Source: an uncultured bacterium
GTDB lineage: Bacteria; Patescibacteriota; Gracilibacteria; Absconditabacterales; Absconditicoccaceae
Length of the DNA: 64,000 bases
Assembly: GCA_947168725.1 (NCBI GenBank)
Contig: CAMVNA010000002.1
Span: 62,001-126,000, forward strand
Direction: 5' to 3'
Position 1 is the stretch's first letter, and each line of letters begins with the position of its first letter. Position numbers and translations under genes: made by a program. Below, piece by piece: positions 38,852 through 50,033 of this stretch. A model generated the notes under the pieces. That model was not told the DNA's origin. It did not search any database and worked only from the letters and a program-made list of their open reading frames with translations.

Positions 38852-39931
38852 ATGACAACGACGAAAGATTCACCTGAACTCAAAAATGCCCTAGCTAGCA
38901 TTGAAAAACAATTCGGAAAATGAGCCGTAATCAAAATGTGAGACCATTCCACATTCGGACTAGTAAACACTTTCCACAGTGGATCATATATTCTAGATTT
39001 AATATTATGATGAGGTTATCCAGAATGACGTGTTGTAGAAATCTACTGACCAGAATCTAGCTGAAAAACTACCATCGCATTACACGCTATTGCAGAGATT
39101 CAAAAACGTGGTGAAGTGGCAGCATTCATTGATGCTGAGCATGCTCTAGATCCCCACTATGCCAAAAAACTCTGAGTAAATATCGATGATTTACTTCTTG
39201 CTCAACCTGACTACGGAGAACAAGCTCTACAAATTGCAGAAGAACTTGCAAAATCATGATGAGTTAAATTAATAGTTATAGACTCTGTGGCTGCTCTAGT
39301 TCCAAAAGCTGAAGTAGAATGAGACATGGGAGATACTTATATGTGATTACAAGCCAGAATGATGTCTCAGGGACTAAGAAAATTGACTTCAGTTCTCGCT
39401 AAGACATGAACAACGTGTATCTTCATCAACCAAATCAGAATGAAAATCTGAGTAATGTTTGGAAATCCTGAAACAACTACATGATGAAATGCCCTCAAAT
39501 TCTTTGCATCTCAAAGAATCGAAATCAGAAAATGAGATAAAATTACAGAAGACAAAGAACAAATCTGATACTACGCCAAAGTTAAAATTGCTAAAAATAA
39601 AATTGCTGCTCCATTCAAAACAGCAGAACTTCCAGTTAAATGGAATATGTGATACGACAAAATTAGTGATATTATCGAAGCATCAGTTCTACTAAAATTA
39701 ATTACAAAAAGCTGAGCATTCTACACATTGGGAAATCAAAAATTTCAATGAAAAGAAAAGCTTTCTCAACATCTCGCATGAGATATTAAAGCATTAGCAG
39801 AATTGCAAAAAAAAATAGAATCCTCCATCAAAGATATGAGAATGTGAAAACAAGTATTAGACGATGAAACTTTCGAACATTTAGACGAAGTTATCGAAGA
39901 TATAGCCGGAGTAGAAGAGAGTAATGAATAA
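38852..39931 (+). CDS. recA: Recombinase RecA
   Basis: Protein of 359 aa. P-loop GPESSGKTT at residues 66-74, FIDAEHALD near residue 92, [20 protein letters not shown] in the L2 region and an acidic C-terminus ([14 protein letters not shown]). It forms filaments on single-stranded DNA for strand exchange and co-activates LexA cleavage. Many conserved glycines are TGA (for example GGNALKFF). A-rich leader, no Shine-Dalgarno. Confidence 0.98.
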
Positions 39932-40011
39932 ACAATAAATATAAGATAAAATATTGAAAATGACACCAATATAAATATACACAATAATGTTCATTTTACT
40001 TAAATATCAAT

Positions 40012-40132
40012 TATTTAATCGTGAGATTAGAATAATTAAGGCTAATGTAGCTTCGTATAAGCAAAAGTTTTCTTTTGGATATACTCGTTTTACTTCACTC
40101 CTATTGCTTGTGAAAGTAGTAGGAGTTTTTTT
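40012..40132 (+). ncRNA. Candidate short RNA between recA and the next gene
   Basis: This 295-base spacer holds a unit ending in the terminator ACTCCTA/TAGGAGT with seven T (40097-40132). The internal part, ATTAGAATAATTAAGGCTAA, is loosely similar to TTAGATTAAGGTTAA in the candidate RNA after gyrA. A frame of 66 codons from ATG at 39988 runs through the hairpin and is probably accidental. The identity of the RNA is unknown. Confidence 0.3.
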
Positions 40133-40153
40133 AATAACAAATTTTGATTTCTA

Positions 40154-40181
40154 TTGACAAATAAAAATAAATCTGTATATT
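40154..40181 (+). promoter_or_regulatory. Promoter of the 40227 gene
   Basis: TTGACA, 16 bases and TATATT, ending 46 bases before the ATG; a near-consensus pair. Confidence 0.6.
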
Positions 40182-40226
40182 ATGTAAGTTAACATAAATA
40201 TATAAATTATAAAAAAACAAAAAATT

Positions 40227-40511
40227 ATGGCAAAATTAAAATTAAGAACAGATTATCTCGGGAACAACCCAGAGCTTTTACTAAACGAATATGGCAACAG
40301 TAGGAAAGTCTTAGCGATACAAATTGGAGGAGTTTGCCATGAGCCCCATAGACCGGCAATCTCTACAAATGATCTTGCTAGGATTATTTCAAAAATCCTG
40401 GACGATAATCCACACTTTACCTTACAAGGTCAAACATGCACTGTAGATGGAGCCATACTTTGCTTCAATCAAACTCTGCCCGAATCAGTTGTAGTCGACA
40501 TTGACAATTAA
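40227..40511 (+). CDS. Orphan 94-residue protein, free of UGA codons
   Basis: Soluble protein without signal or membrane segment and of no recognised family; it contains two Cys (GGVCHEPHRP and QTCTVDG). All six glycines use GGN codons (GGG, GGC, GGA, GGT) and none uses TGA, whereas neighbours use TGA for most glycines. Codons such as CTC, AGG and CCC also make it richer in G and C than its surroundings. It has its own promoter and terminator. It looks like a recent arrival from a genome with the standard code, or a gene under selection against TGA. Confidence 0.7.
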   Translation: MAKLKLRTDYLGNNPELLLNEYGNSRKVLAIQIGGVCHEPHRPAISTNDLARIISKILDDNPHFTLQGQTCTVDGAILCFNQTLPESVVVDIDN

Positions 40512-40521
40512 TTATTAATCC

Positions 40522-40579
40522 AAAATCCCAAACAAATTAACGTTATGAATTCTATACGTGAAATGTGTTGGGATTTTTT
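40522..40579 (+). terminator. Intrinsic terminator of the 40227 gene
   Basis: AAAATCCCAA pairs with TTGGGATTTT across a 36-base loop that itself contains imperfect symmetry around GAATTC. A run of six T follows. Confidence 0.7.
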
Positions 40580-40598
40580 CTAATAAAAATTTTAATGC

Positions 40599-40637
40599 TT
40601 GACTTTTTAAATAAAAAACATAACTATTAAATAGTTA
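40599..40637 (+). promoter_or_regulatory. Promoter with overlapping 17-base palindromic operator
   Basis: TTGACT at 40599 and a -10-like AACTAT at 40622 are 17 bases apart. The -10 lies inside a perfect palindrome TAACTATTAAATAGTTA (40621-40637). A protein bound there would block the promoter of the secreted protein at 40674. Confidence 0.5.
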
Positions 40638-40673
40638 GTAAAATTAATATTTTTATCACTACAAAATATTACT

Positions 40674-42794
40674 ATGGCCGACAATCTAAATTCTATCAAT
40701 TCTAATGAACTAAATGAGCACAAATGATGACTTTTGGAAAGAATTAGAAATTCTAGCAGAAAAGTACTAGCGCCAGTTATAGCTGCTGGATCTATATCTT
40801 TATGATGATTACCTGCTGCTACTATTCCTGCAACTTGAGCAGCAGTTGCTACTGTATTAACTGCATGTAGTGATGATGAACCAGATAATCCAAGTGATAC
40901 TATTGCTCCTACTGTAAACGTAAGCCAACATGACGTAGATATTACATGATGAAAACAAGTTCGTGTTAGCTGAAATCAGCTCTATATATGAGATACTTTA
41001 GTAGCATCATGGACAGATAATGTAACTAAAAATTGTAAAGTAGAGTTATCTATAAACTGAAAAACTATTTCTTCATGAACCATTGTGAATGAATGATGAA
41101 TATTAACTGTAAAAGTAACAGACGAAGCTGGAAACGCAAAAACTATAGACATCAAATTAACTGTAAGCAATCAATTAATTTCATGATTAGAGAATCTTCA
41201 AAATTTAAATATGCAAGTAGATCAAGAAGTAAATCTACTTAATTGAATAACTTTTTGAAATGGAGCTAGCTTAGTAAAAGTAGAGATAGAAATGGACTGA
41301 CAAACTACTCAAATTACAGATCCTAATCATTATACTCCACAATATCCATGAACATGTACAATCATACTCACAGTAAAAGATAAGAATGGTAATATAGTTA
41401 CAGAAAAAGTGAATAAAAATATTCAAGCTCTAGAATATCAAGCAATAGAAATAAATAATATCAGACCAGTAGATATCCTACCAATTATATGACAAGTAGA
41501 ATCATGAGACAAGCAAGCATATGAACATATAGAACATCTAAGAATAGCCGAAGCCACCAAAATTAGGGATATGATGTGGAAATATGGTGCAGGTACACAT
41601 TCTCCTGAACAGTATCAACAATTAATGAATAGACTTAATACTGGAATGATTATGGAACAACCTCTATGATACGACAATTATGAAATAATTTGATGAGAGA
41701 CCGATACAGAAAAAACTAGTCATGCTCATAATCAACGACATATATTAAACTCATTGATTAAACACGCTAATTTCAAAACGGTTTCACATAAAAATAATAG
41801 TCGACAAGCAAATTTACAATCATTTATTAACAACCATCCAAACAGTATAAATATTTTTTGGTGCTCTGCATATGAAGGTGCATATAACAAAAACGATTAT
41901 GAAAGATGGTTACTTAAGCAAGATATCATAAATTTATGTAATCAAAAAGAATTTATTATTTTTGCTGCGTGAACAAATATTGAAAATCAAAATTGAACGA
42001 TAATAAACCAAATATATAACGGAGAATACACTGATGACGAACATTGATATTACTCATTAGCTTCTCTAAGCAATTCTGACAAAAACACGCATCCAAACTC
42101 CCATTTATTCGTAACTATTGCTACAGAAGCTGATTGAGACATCGATCAAACTAATGAAACCGTCACAAGCACCAAAGTACCTAGATATATTCATTCATGA
42201 TCTCTATTTTCATGACGCGCATTCCCGTATAAAGACTATAAATCATGAAAAATTGTAGCAGAAGGTTGATCAAAGAACAAATGAAAATATTCTACTTCAT
42301 ACACTGGCCCTCTTAACGCATGTATGACAAATCTCTGTTTTCAAATGTTTGCTGAAGCACAAGATGTTGATCAATTATTAAACATGATAAAATCTACTTC
42401 TCTTACAGATTATATCAGATTTAACGGAGAAACACAAAATCTACAATTAATAAATCCAGCATGATTTTTCAAAAAATATTGCTTGCTTACAAATTTACCT
42501 AATCAAATTACTTCATGAGAAACTGTTTCATTAAATAAATGATATTATAAATGAGTAATATTTGATATACCTTGAGCTGAAGTTAAGATAAATTGACAAT
42601 GGATAGCTTACAATGAACAAAACAAGTCGTTAATTAAAAGCCAAAATCCTTTTAATTTACAATGGAGATTAAACTGAAACTTATGTGCTAAAATGTGATA
42701 TAAATGAAAAACTATAAACTGAAAAATTATTGCAGTAGATGATAATCGGAATGGATTAAACATTTCAAAAGACTTTTCTATAAATTTACAATAA
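40674..42794 (+). CDS. Secreted protein with Ig-like domains and a possible degenerate subtilase domain
   Basis: Protein of 706 aa. A membrane segment at about residues 35-65 (VLAPVIAAGSISLGG) ends in LTACSDDE, which resembles a lipobox (L-T-A-C), so it may be a lipoprotein with an unusually long leader. Two Ig/PKD-like repeats follow (TIAPTVNVS..VKVTDEAGN and VNLLNGITFGN..LTVKDKNGN). In the C-terminal half, SHAHNQRHILNSLI, IIFAAGTN and YSTSYTGPLNACM sit in the order His, Asn, Ser expected for subtilisin-like peptidases, but each motif is off consensus. The function is therefore open: a diverged surface protease or an inactive relative. Monocistronic. Confidence 0.8.
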
Positions 42795-42830
42795 AAATAC
42801 ATCAAGATATTTTAATCTGATAAACACGTT

Positions 42831-42863
42831 AAAAAAGATGATCTTAATGATCATCCTTTTTTT
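42831..42863. terminator. Bidirectional terminator
   Basis: AAAAAGATGATC-TTAAT-GATCATCCTTTTT lies between the convergent genes ending at 42794 and 42909. Confidence 0.8.
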
Positions 42864-42908
42864 AATAAACACTCCATTCACTATTTATATTATTACCAAC
42901 ACAAACAG

Positions 42909-45900
42909 TTAATAACAATCTCAATATAAATCACCCATATCAGTAATTCCATCAATTTCATAATATCTATATGCAGATGTAGGCAAATTCTTTTCCTTTT
43001 TAATCAAATCTAAGAAATACCAAACTCAATCTGAAACACACGGCATAAGCACATAAGCATAATCTCCAGGATTTACTTGCTCATACTTAGATGAAATATA
43101 ATCATCCAACAAAGAACTCTGATTAACGTTTAAAAAATTACCAACTTCTGGACAATTACCTAAATCAACCGATTCTGGAGCAATAATACTTCCTGTATAC
43201 CATTCATCAATATTTAATATATAATTAACAGAAGAAGAATCATTATCATAATCATATAAAGATCACTCCAACCAATCAAAAAGACTTCCATCATACTGTT
43301 TACATTGTGGCTTAATCATATCATTATCTTCACATAAACCTTTCAATCTTACATTTCATTGATCTCCCGAAAAATAAACCCCAGCAATATGATCAGCATA
43401 TGAGGATTCTCCCCATCATCAATTCCAGTTTTTGTTACATCTTCCTTTTTGAATCGTAATATGACTACTATAATCTCAACTATTAATAGGATAATGAGGT
43501 TGCCAATTATTATATTGTATCGCACATTCTTGCGCGGGATAATGTGCAGCACAATCTGGTGGTGGAGTACACATTCGTTTTGTATTAACCCAAATATCCA
43601 AATCAAAAGGCAAATTAACAAGACCAACCACATAAAAATTAGCACTTGGTACATCTGTTGTATCATAACATATTTGATATTCACTCAATACACAATCTTC
43701 TCCTTCTGGGGTATAACCTTCACTACACCTTTCACATTGATTTCACTCACAAAGCCACGAATATTTATTATTTATAAATCATGTATTTGATACTGTTGCA
43801 TGATCATCCTCACATGTAAATGGAATATCTCAACAAGTATTTTCTATTCTAACACACTTATTTCAATTTTTTCGAAATCCACTATTACACTCACACTTCA
43901 TTGTATCAGAATTCCAAGTTGCATTAGAATTACATTGGTGACACACCTCAGACTTTAAAGTTTCATCATCCTGAGGCTCTCATAAGCACTCCCATGTATA
44001 TCATGCACCTATATTATCATTTCTATCATTTTTTGTTCAAACTTCACAATTATAAGCTGTATCTCCACATACTCCACGTACATTTTTATCACACCTTAAA
44101 CTACTTCCAGTTCATGCTTCATGAGAATTTTCATCACATTTTGCACACCAGTTACCCTGACATGCCCATATGGAACCAGATCCATTACCATTATTATTTC
44201 CTGTTGTAATCACTGCGTCTGGATCAGAACATGTATATGGTTGATCTCCACAACCATCTCCTATTTTAACACAGACATCACCCTCTTTTCTATAACCAGA
44301 ATCACACACCCAATCACAAGGATTTTCAGGCTCTTCTACATAACCGTTTATACTTCAACTCCATACTATATGGTAAGCTCATGTTGTATTAGTATACTCA
44401 GAATGTGGTGGTTTTTCTTTTCCAACCGCTTCACAAGTCATATACTTACTATTCTCCTCACAATATAACTTACCTGGCACCTGATGATTTCCGGCTTTAC
44501 AATCTACAAATTTTCGTTTAGTATCCTTATTACAATCAAGATCATAACTATCACAACTAATATAATTTCATCTAGCTTCCCAACTATTTTTTTGATCTGT
44601 AGTTATATTAAAATCTGAACTACACTGCACTTCACCATTATTACAATAATTATAATATCATGATACAGTACTTCCATTTAATTTCCAACTTCCATCTTCA
44701 CATAACAGTTGAACTCACATACATTCACCTGGGCATGCTACCAAGTTATTTTCAAATCCTGTAGCTAAACTACCATGTTTATATCATTTAAGAGAGTCAT
44801 TATCTCACATCAAATAACATTTCTGCATACATTTACCATCAATCAAATCGTATCCAGCCTGACATCCTGTAAACTTATAATGATATGTTGATTTATCACA
44901 CTGCTCTCACGCTGGATCACTTGGAACCGCATTATAATCTATACATACCTCATATTTTCATCTTATTCATTGTAATATTTTTCTATCATCCACTTCCCAG
45001 TTTCCATTCCTTGGTGAATCATCCTTTTCCTCCAGTATCTGCTGTTGTGTTAAATTATATCATGTTTCTCATGTATCACAACTATAATCATGGAGATTAC
45101 AACTTTCATATTTATATTTTCTGGCTTCTATTTCTCCTGTTGGCCTTCAATATTCATCCATTAAGAATAACTTTCAATTATTACAAATTAACGTCTTTTT
45201 ATGATCATAATTTCCACATGATTCAAAACTTGTTCCACTTTTAGCTTTTGGTGAGCGCGTACCATCTACTGTCATATATACTACATCATATAAAGGATTA
45301 TTCAACGGTTTTCATTTTTTTATATATTCCGTAGTACGAGGAAATATATAGTCATCATTTGAACACGCTACGTTGGTAGTATTATATCCAGTAACAGTTT
45401 CACCATGCCTAATTGGTGTAGAACTCCAAGGTAATGGACAATCCGCATAACATTTTTCATGTCAAGCAGTACCTGTTAAATGATATCCTGATTTACATTT
45501 ATACACACAAATATTCTGACCTGTTGTTGGACAAGTTTCATTAGAATCTATCAAACTTGTTTCAAAAAATACTCCCCTATAAGAATCCAAATCATTTATA
45601 CATAATTCAGCATTTCCTGTATCTACTACTCATTCTGTACACTTAGCAGAAGATTCTGGTACATCTACCACTTCGATATCATCATTATAAAGACACTTTT
45701 CATTATCCCTACACTTTAGTGCACATTCATTTCATTGATCTAATAGTTCCCATTTTCATGATCATGAGGCTGCCGATCATGATGTACATCATACTAGACA
45801 ACCCTCATATGATCATATAACTCATAAACTATCCCCCGTACAGTCGTCAATATTAATATTCACTCCTCAAACACTAACCGCTCCACCAACGGATAATCAC

Positions 45901-47444
45901 TCAATTCAACCTGTATTAATTCATACTCCACTTCCTACATTCAAGTAAAAAGCATTATGTGAAAGTGGAGGAAATCAACTATCTATACTAGAATATACAA
46001 AAATATTATGTTTACCCTGTACAAGAACTCTTTTTCATCAAATTATTACATTATAAGAATCTATACCAATAGCATTTCATTCTCATCACAAAACAATACT
46101 ATCAGATACCTCATCTGCATCTGCATATGGATCTTCACTTGCTCAAATAGTATTATTACTTCATCAAATCAAAGCATTTCCATCATGTCCAGTTCCCATT
46201 TTATTTAACCCTCACCCTACTAGAATCGCTGGGATTCAACCAGATTTTCATGACATAACTTCATTACCATTTCATCACAAAACTGAAGCATTATCATTTC
46301 AGGCATGAATTTTATTATTTGATCATGCTATCAGAGTTATATTATTTGAAGATACCTCATTATTTTCTCATCATAAAATATGACTATACACACCAGTATC
46401 AACAGTATTATTAGAACCATTTACTATCACTGGATTAGGTGAAATATACAAACTAGAACCACTCATATAAATACTATTCACAATTTTCGTAAAATCTGAT
46501 GGATCTAGAAAACGCATACCATAAAGCACTTCTACCCTATTATCCAGTCATGTATAATCAAATTCGGTAATTTCCCAAAGTTCCTGTGCACCATCCCATA
46601 TTCCATCATTATTTTGATCTTTTATAGGACTATATTCTACCGTAATCTTCTGCCCTATTACTCATTTACAAGTTCATATATTTCAATTTGTACCTATTCC
46701 TTCTCAATTTACTTTTGGGATATATCAATCAATTTCTGGACCAGAAAATTCAATAACGTCACCCTTTTTTTCACAATATCCAGTCGTACTCCCCACGTTT
46801 CCTAATCCAGATTTATCTTCATATTTATATACTACTGTATACTCAAGTTCATCTGCTACCCCATTCTCATTTTCGTCATTTTTTGGATTATATTTTACAT
46901 GAAATGTTAATGATCCTTCTATACTATCTCCTGTCAGCATCTTTGGGTCCGGATTATAAAATTCCAATAAACATTCAGGCATCTCTTCCATATTTATGGA
47001 ATAAGCTCATCCAGCACAAAAGGTTTTTTTCAACGGTCTACAAGGTGTAAATTCAGATAACAAAGCTCATGTATATTCAGTTTTTATGTTTATGTAATAT
47101 TTGTCCTCAATATAATTTGCGTTTTTAGTCTGAGGTCCCTGCATGAAAATACCTGTTACTGTTACTGGAAGATAACAAAACAAGCTCTCATTATATTCGA
47201 AATCACTTCATACAAACCCCGTCATTATATATCAACTACCGCCACCATAAGGACCACCTATACGATTTATTTTTACAGTCCCAATTCCTTCTCATCATTG
47301 CTGAGCTAATACAGAATGAGTCAATAATGATACTCATCATACACATAGCACCAATGATAAAACTACTAACAATATCGTTAAGAATCTTCCATTTACAAAA
47401 TTTTTCTTTGGAAGTAAGCTTTTTACCTTTCGTTTTTGTTTCAT
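42909..47444 (-). CDS. Large secreted protein with YadA-head-like repeats and a cysteine-rich EGF-like region
   Basis: Protein of 1,511 aa. A signal anchor lies at about residues 20-45 (ILLVVLSLVLCVGGVSLL). Residues about 340-490 hold repeats such as GGENNEVSSNN, GGSNNTIG, GGEGNAIG and YNVIIGGKRV, the left-handed beta-roll pattern of YadA/Hep_Hag adhesin heads. The remaining two thirds contain dozens of Cys in short EGF-like modules (CDWVCDSGYRKEGDVCVKI, CECNSGFRKNGNKCVRI). The combination suggests a disulfide-stabilised surface adhesin; this is inference. A single frame checked by phase across its length. No C-terminal anchor or beta-barrel is seen. Confidence 0.9.
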
Positions 47445-47543
47445 TTGATCTTAAAGCATAATAAAATTAGATACCCAATTATACTCTAAACATCAAATTT
47501 TGTCAAATTTTTAAGGACTTTTTTGTACAAAAATTTTTTTTCA

Positions 47544-49868
47544 CTAAAAACTTTTAGACATGTAAGTTCACTTTAATTCAAATCACAAATTTTTGTAATA
47601 TTCTCTCACTCCCACTCATGAAATCACAGAAATCTGATTATATCCAAAAGATTTTGAGAGCCTCTCAGCAAAAGATAATAATCTTTTTCCTAATCACGTA
47701 TGCTGAGTTCATTGATTAGACTTTTCTCAAATCTTCTGCAACTCTCCATACACATGTAATTCCCTAATTATTGCTGTTCATTTTTCTAATCATTCAACTC
47801 AAACCACACTATCATCATTTGGCAATAATAAACGAGTAAATCCATACAAATATCCCAGTTCATCTTCAAACGAAATAAAACATTCCTGCCCTACTGAAGA
47901 TTTATACCAACGCAAAACTAAATTCAAAAAATCTGATTCTCTCTTTTCTACCCTGTTTCTAACCTCTCTAGATCTAGTATCCAAACATACAAAATTACGA
48001 AAAGATTTTAAATCCGGCTGTGTTCAAATTATTTGTGTACACTGCCCCCCTTTGACAAGGGGGGATAAAGGGGGGATATCTAATATTAGTTGATTTATTT
48101 CCCCACAAACTGATTCAAAATTATTTAACACTTCATCATTTGTAAACCTAATTACCCTCAATCAAAGAGCATTTAAAATTTGTGTCCTTATTTTATCATA
48201 TTTAAGTTCATCATTTGTCCAGTGTGTATCTCAATCTACTTCTATTACCAATTTTTTAGATGCTATATAAAAATCAACAATATATTCATCTATTGGCTGT
48301 TGCCTTAAAACTTTTATATCCAATGGTTGCAAGAAATCATACCATAATCTCTTTTCTGCTTTTGTCATATTTTGTTTTAATTCTTTCGCTTTTTCAAGCA
48401 ATGAAGGATTATATGCCAAAAAATTCTTTTTATAAATATCCACATTTTGATTCTTTACTAAATTATATCCCTCCGGCTCATTTCATTCACCACCTCCCTT
48501 ATCAAAGGGAGGCCTTTTTTGCCCACATTCGTTCGAAATGACATGTTTTGAAAAATATTCTTCCTCACTTTCATACAATTTATAATCTCAATATAAACGC
48601 TCATAAAACTTTTCTATATCAATATTTCACTTTCAATGATAGCTATCCCTCATCTCCTTCAATAAAGATTCATGTGCCATCTGAGAAAGATTAGTAATAT
48701 TCGATCCAGCAACAATTTCTGTTGCAGGTATATCACGAATTAACCTTTTAATTCTAGTATAAGGAGGTATTATATTCAAAAACGTTTCACGAATCTCAGC
48801 CAATATCTGATCTGTAGTTATCGGTGTATATTTTCATTCTTTATACAAATTATACAACTCCGTATTTGGAATGACCGATGTTGGATAAAACTTTATCTCA
48901 TCAGGTTGAAAAGATGGATCTGAATAAATATCTCTAAAACTCTGAATATCTTTTTCAAAATCTGAACCATAAAGTCATGGCATTAAGTGAATTGATATTT
49001 TCAATCCATATTGGCGCATAATATGTATAGCATCCTTTATTTTCTGTACATCATGACCTCTTTTATTCAATTTTAAAACCTCATCATCTGTAGATTGTAT
49101 TCACATTTCCACTCTCGTAACCCCTAATTCACGCCAAAATTTACAATTCTCATGACTAACTAAATCTGGACGAGTCTCAATTGTCAGTCAGATTATTCTA
49201 TTTTTAGCTGTTTCATTTTTTTTAATCGCTTCTTCAAGTAAATCTGAATATTTTATCTCATCTAAATTTTCAATCTCAAAATGGTATTTAGAATTATCCT
49301 CACCTTCTCATCATAAATCTTGCTTAATCTTCAAATCAGAAAATGTGTTACATGCATCATAAAGCTGCTTCACAAAATCTATTTTATAATCTCTAGGATA
49401 AGCATCCCATGATCAACCAAGAATTATCATTTCAATTTTATCTGTTTGATGCCCCGTCGTAGTTAATGATTGCAAACGATTATAAACCTGTTTCATTGGA
49501 TCAAACTGATTCAACCATGCACGCATAGCTCCAGGCTCAGATTTGATATAACTTTTTGGCATTCATGGATCATTAGGACAAAATATACATTGTCCTGGGC
49601 ATGGCCAAGGTTTAGTCAAAACTTGAACGGGAACAATTCATGAAAGAGAACGAATTGCCCTTTTACGTAATAGCATTTCAAAAATTTGATTCTTTTCCAA
49701 TTTTCACTCTTTCACTGCATTAAAATACGACTGCAAAATTTGAGATTTAGATGGCAAATCTTTCATTTTTTTCTCTTTAGCAAAAGCACGCTGCATATCC
49801 TTAATTTCATCAGCAGTTATATTTGGAATTTTATCATATATTGCTTTTACTAGAGGAAAAAAATCCAT
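47544..49868 (-). CDS. Elp3-type radical SAM/GNAT protein with an internal DUF559 nuclease-like insert
   Basis: Protein of 774 aa in one frame. Residues 1-450 are the Elp3 radical SAM part: CPWPCPGQCIFCPNDPGMPK near residue 90, then GGSWDAYP, IGLTIETRPD and LGVTRVEMGIQST. Residues about 610-774 are the acetyltransferase part, with TRSREVRN, ELHVYGELQK and TGLGKRLLSFAE. Between them, residues about 452-608 form a complete DUF559 domain (EKRLWYDFLQPLDIKVLRQQ, EVDGDTHW, LGLRVIRFTNDEV) framed by PPFDKGG and PLSPLVKGG. Elp3 modifies wobble uridines in tRNA; elp3 proteins are normally about 530-560 aa. The insert keeps the frame, so a fused protein may be made and may still fold. The normal length without insert would be about 618 aa. 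Confidence 0.9.
48045..48064. repeat. Palindrome at the downstream end of the DUF559 cassette
   Basis: CCCCCCTT-TGAC-AAGGGGGG, an eight-base perfect stem with a four-base loop, followed by a further GGGGGG run. It encodes PLVKGG in elp3. Confidence 0.85.
48493..48512. repeat. Palindrome at the upstream end of the DUF559 cassette
   Basis: CCTCCCTT-ATCA-AAGGGAGG, with the same stem and loop lengths as the other end and a related sequence. It encodes PPFDKGG. Confidence 0.85.
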
Positions 49869-50033
49869 AAAATATCAATTACTCATAAACTATGAGTATA
49901 ATATGGATTCTCCTCTAAGTTTCAATTGTTTCTAGTTATTCACACATAAAAAATGAAACCAAAATCCCCTTGCATTTTTGTATAAGAAAAGCACACTAGA
50001 TTCAAGTCAAATTTTTACTAAATAATTCTGAAT

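Larger units (their letters stand above)
48045..48512 (-). mobile_element. DUF559 cassette with palindromic ends inserted inside elp3
   Basis: The cassette runs from one palindrome to another. It encodes about 155 residues of a DUF559 (Vsr-like, PD-(D/E)XK) domain with the core EVDGDTHW and RQQPIDEYIVDFYI. Two of its glycines are TGA, so it has been in a UGA-glycine genome for some time. As I recall, DUF559 ORFs in unrelated genomes are also bracketed by peptides of PPLxPLxKGG type, which would make this a known but poorly described mobile unit. Exact ends and a target duplication could not be fixed. Confidence 0.65.

Noticed and set aside
39988..40188. Frame of 66 codons from ATG at 39988
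   Set aside because: It runs through a clear transcription terminator and into the next promoter; probably accidental.
43449..43790. Plus-strand frame of 113 codons
   Set aside because: Antisense to the cysteine-rich secreted protein, no family resemblance; shadow.
48260..48541. Plus-strand frame across the DUF559 cassette
   Set aside because: It is antisense to the DUF559 coding frame, which has recognisable family motifs; shadow.
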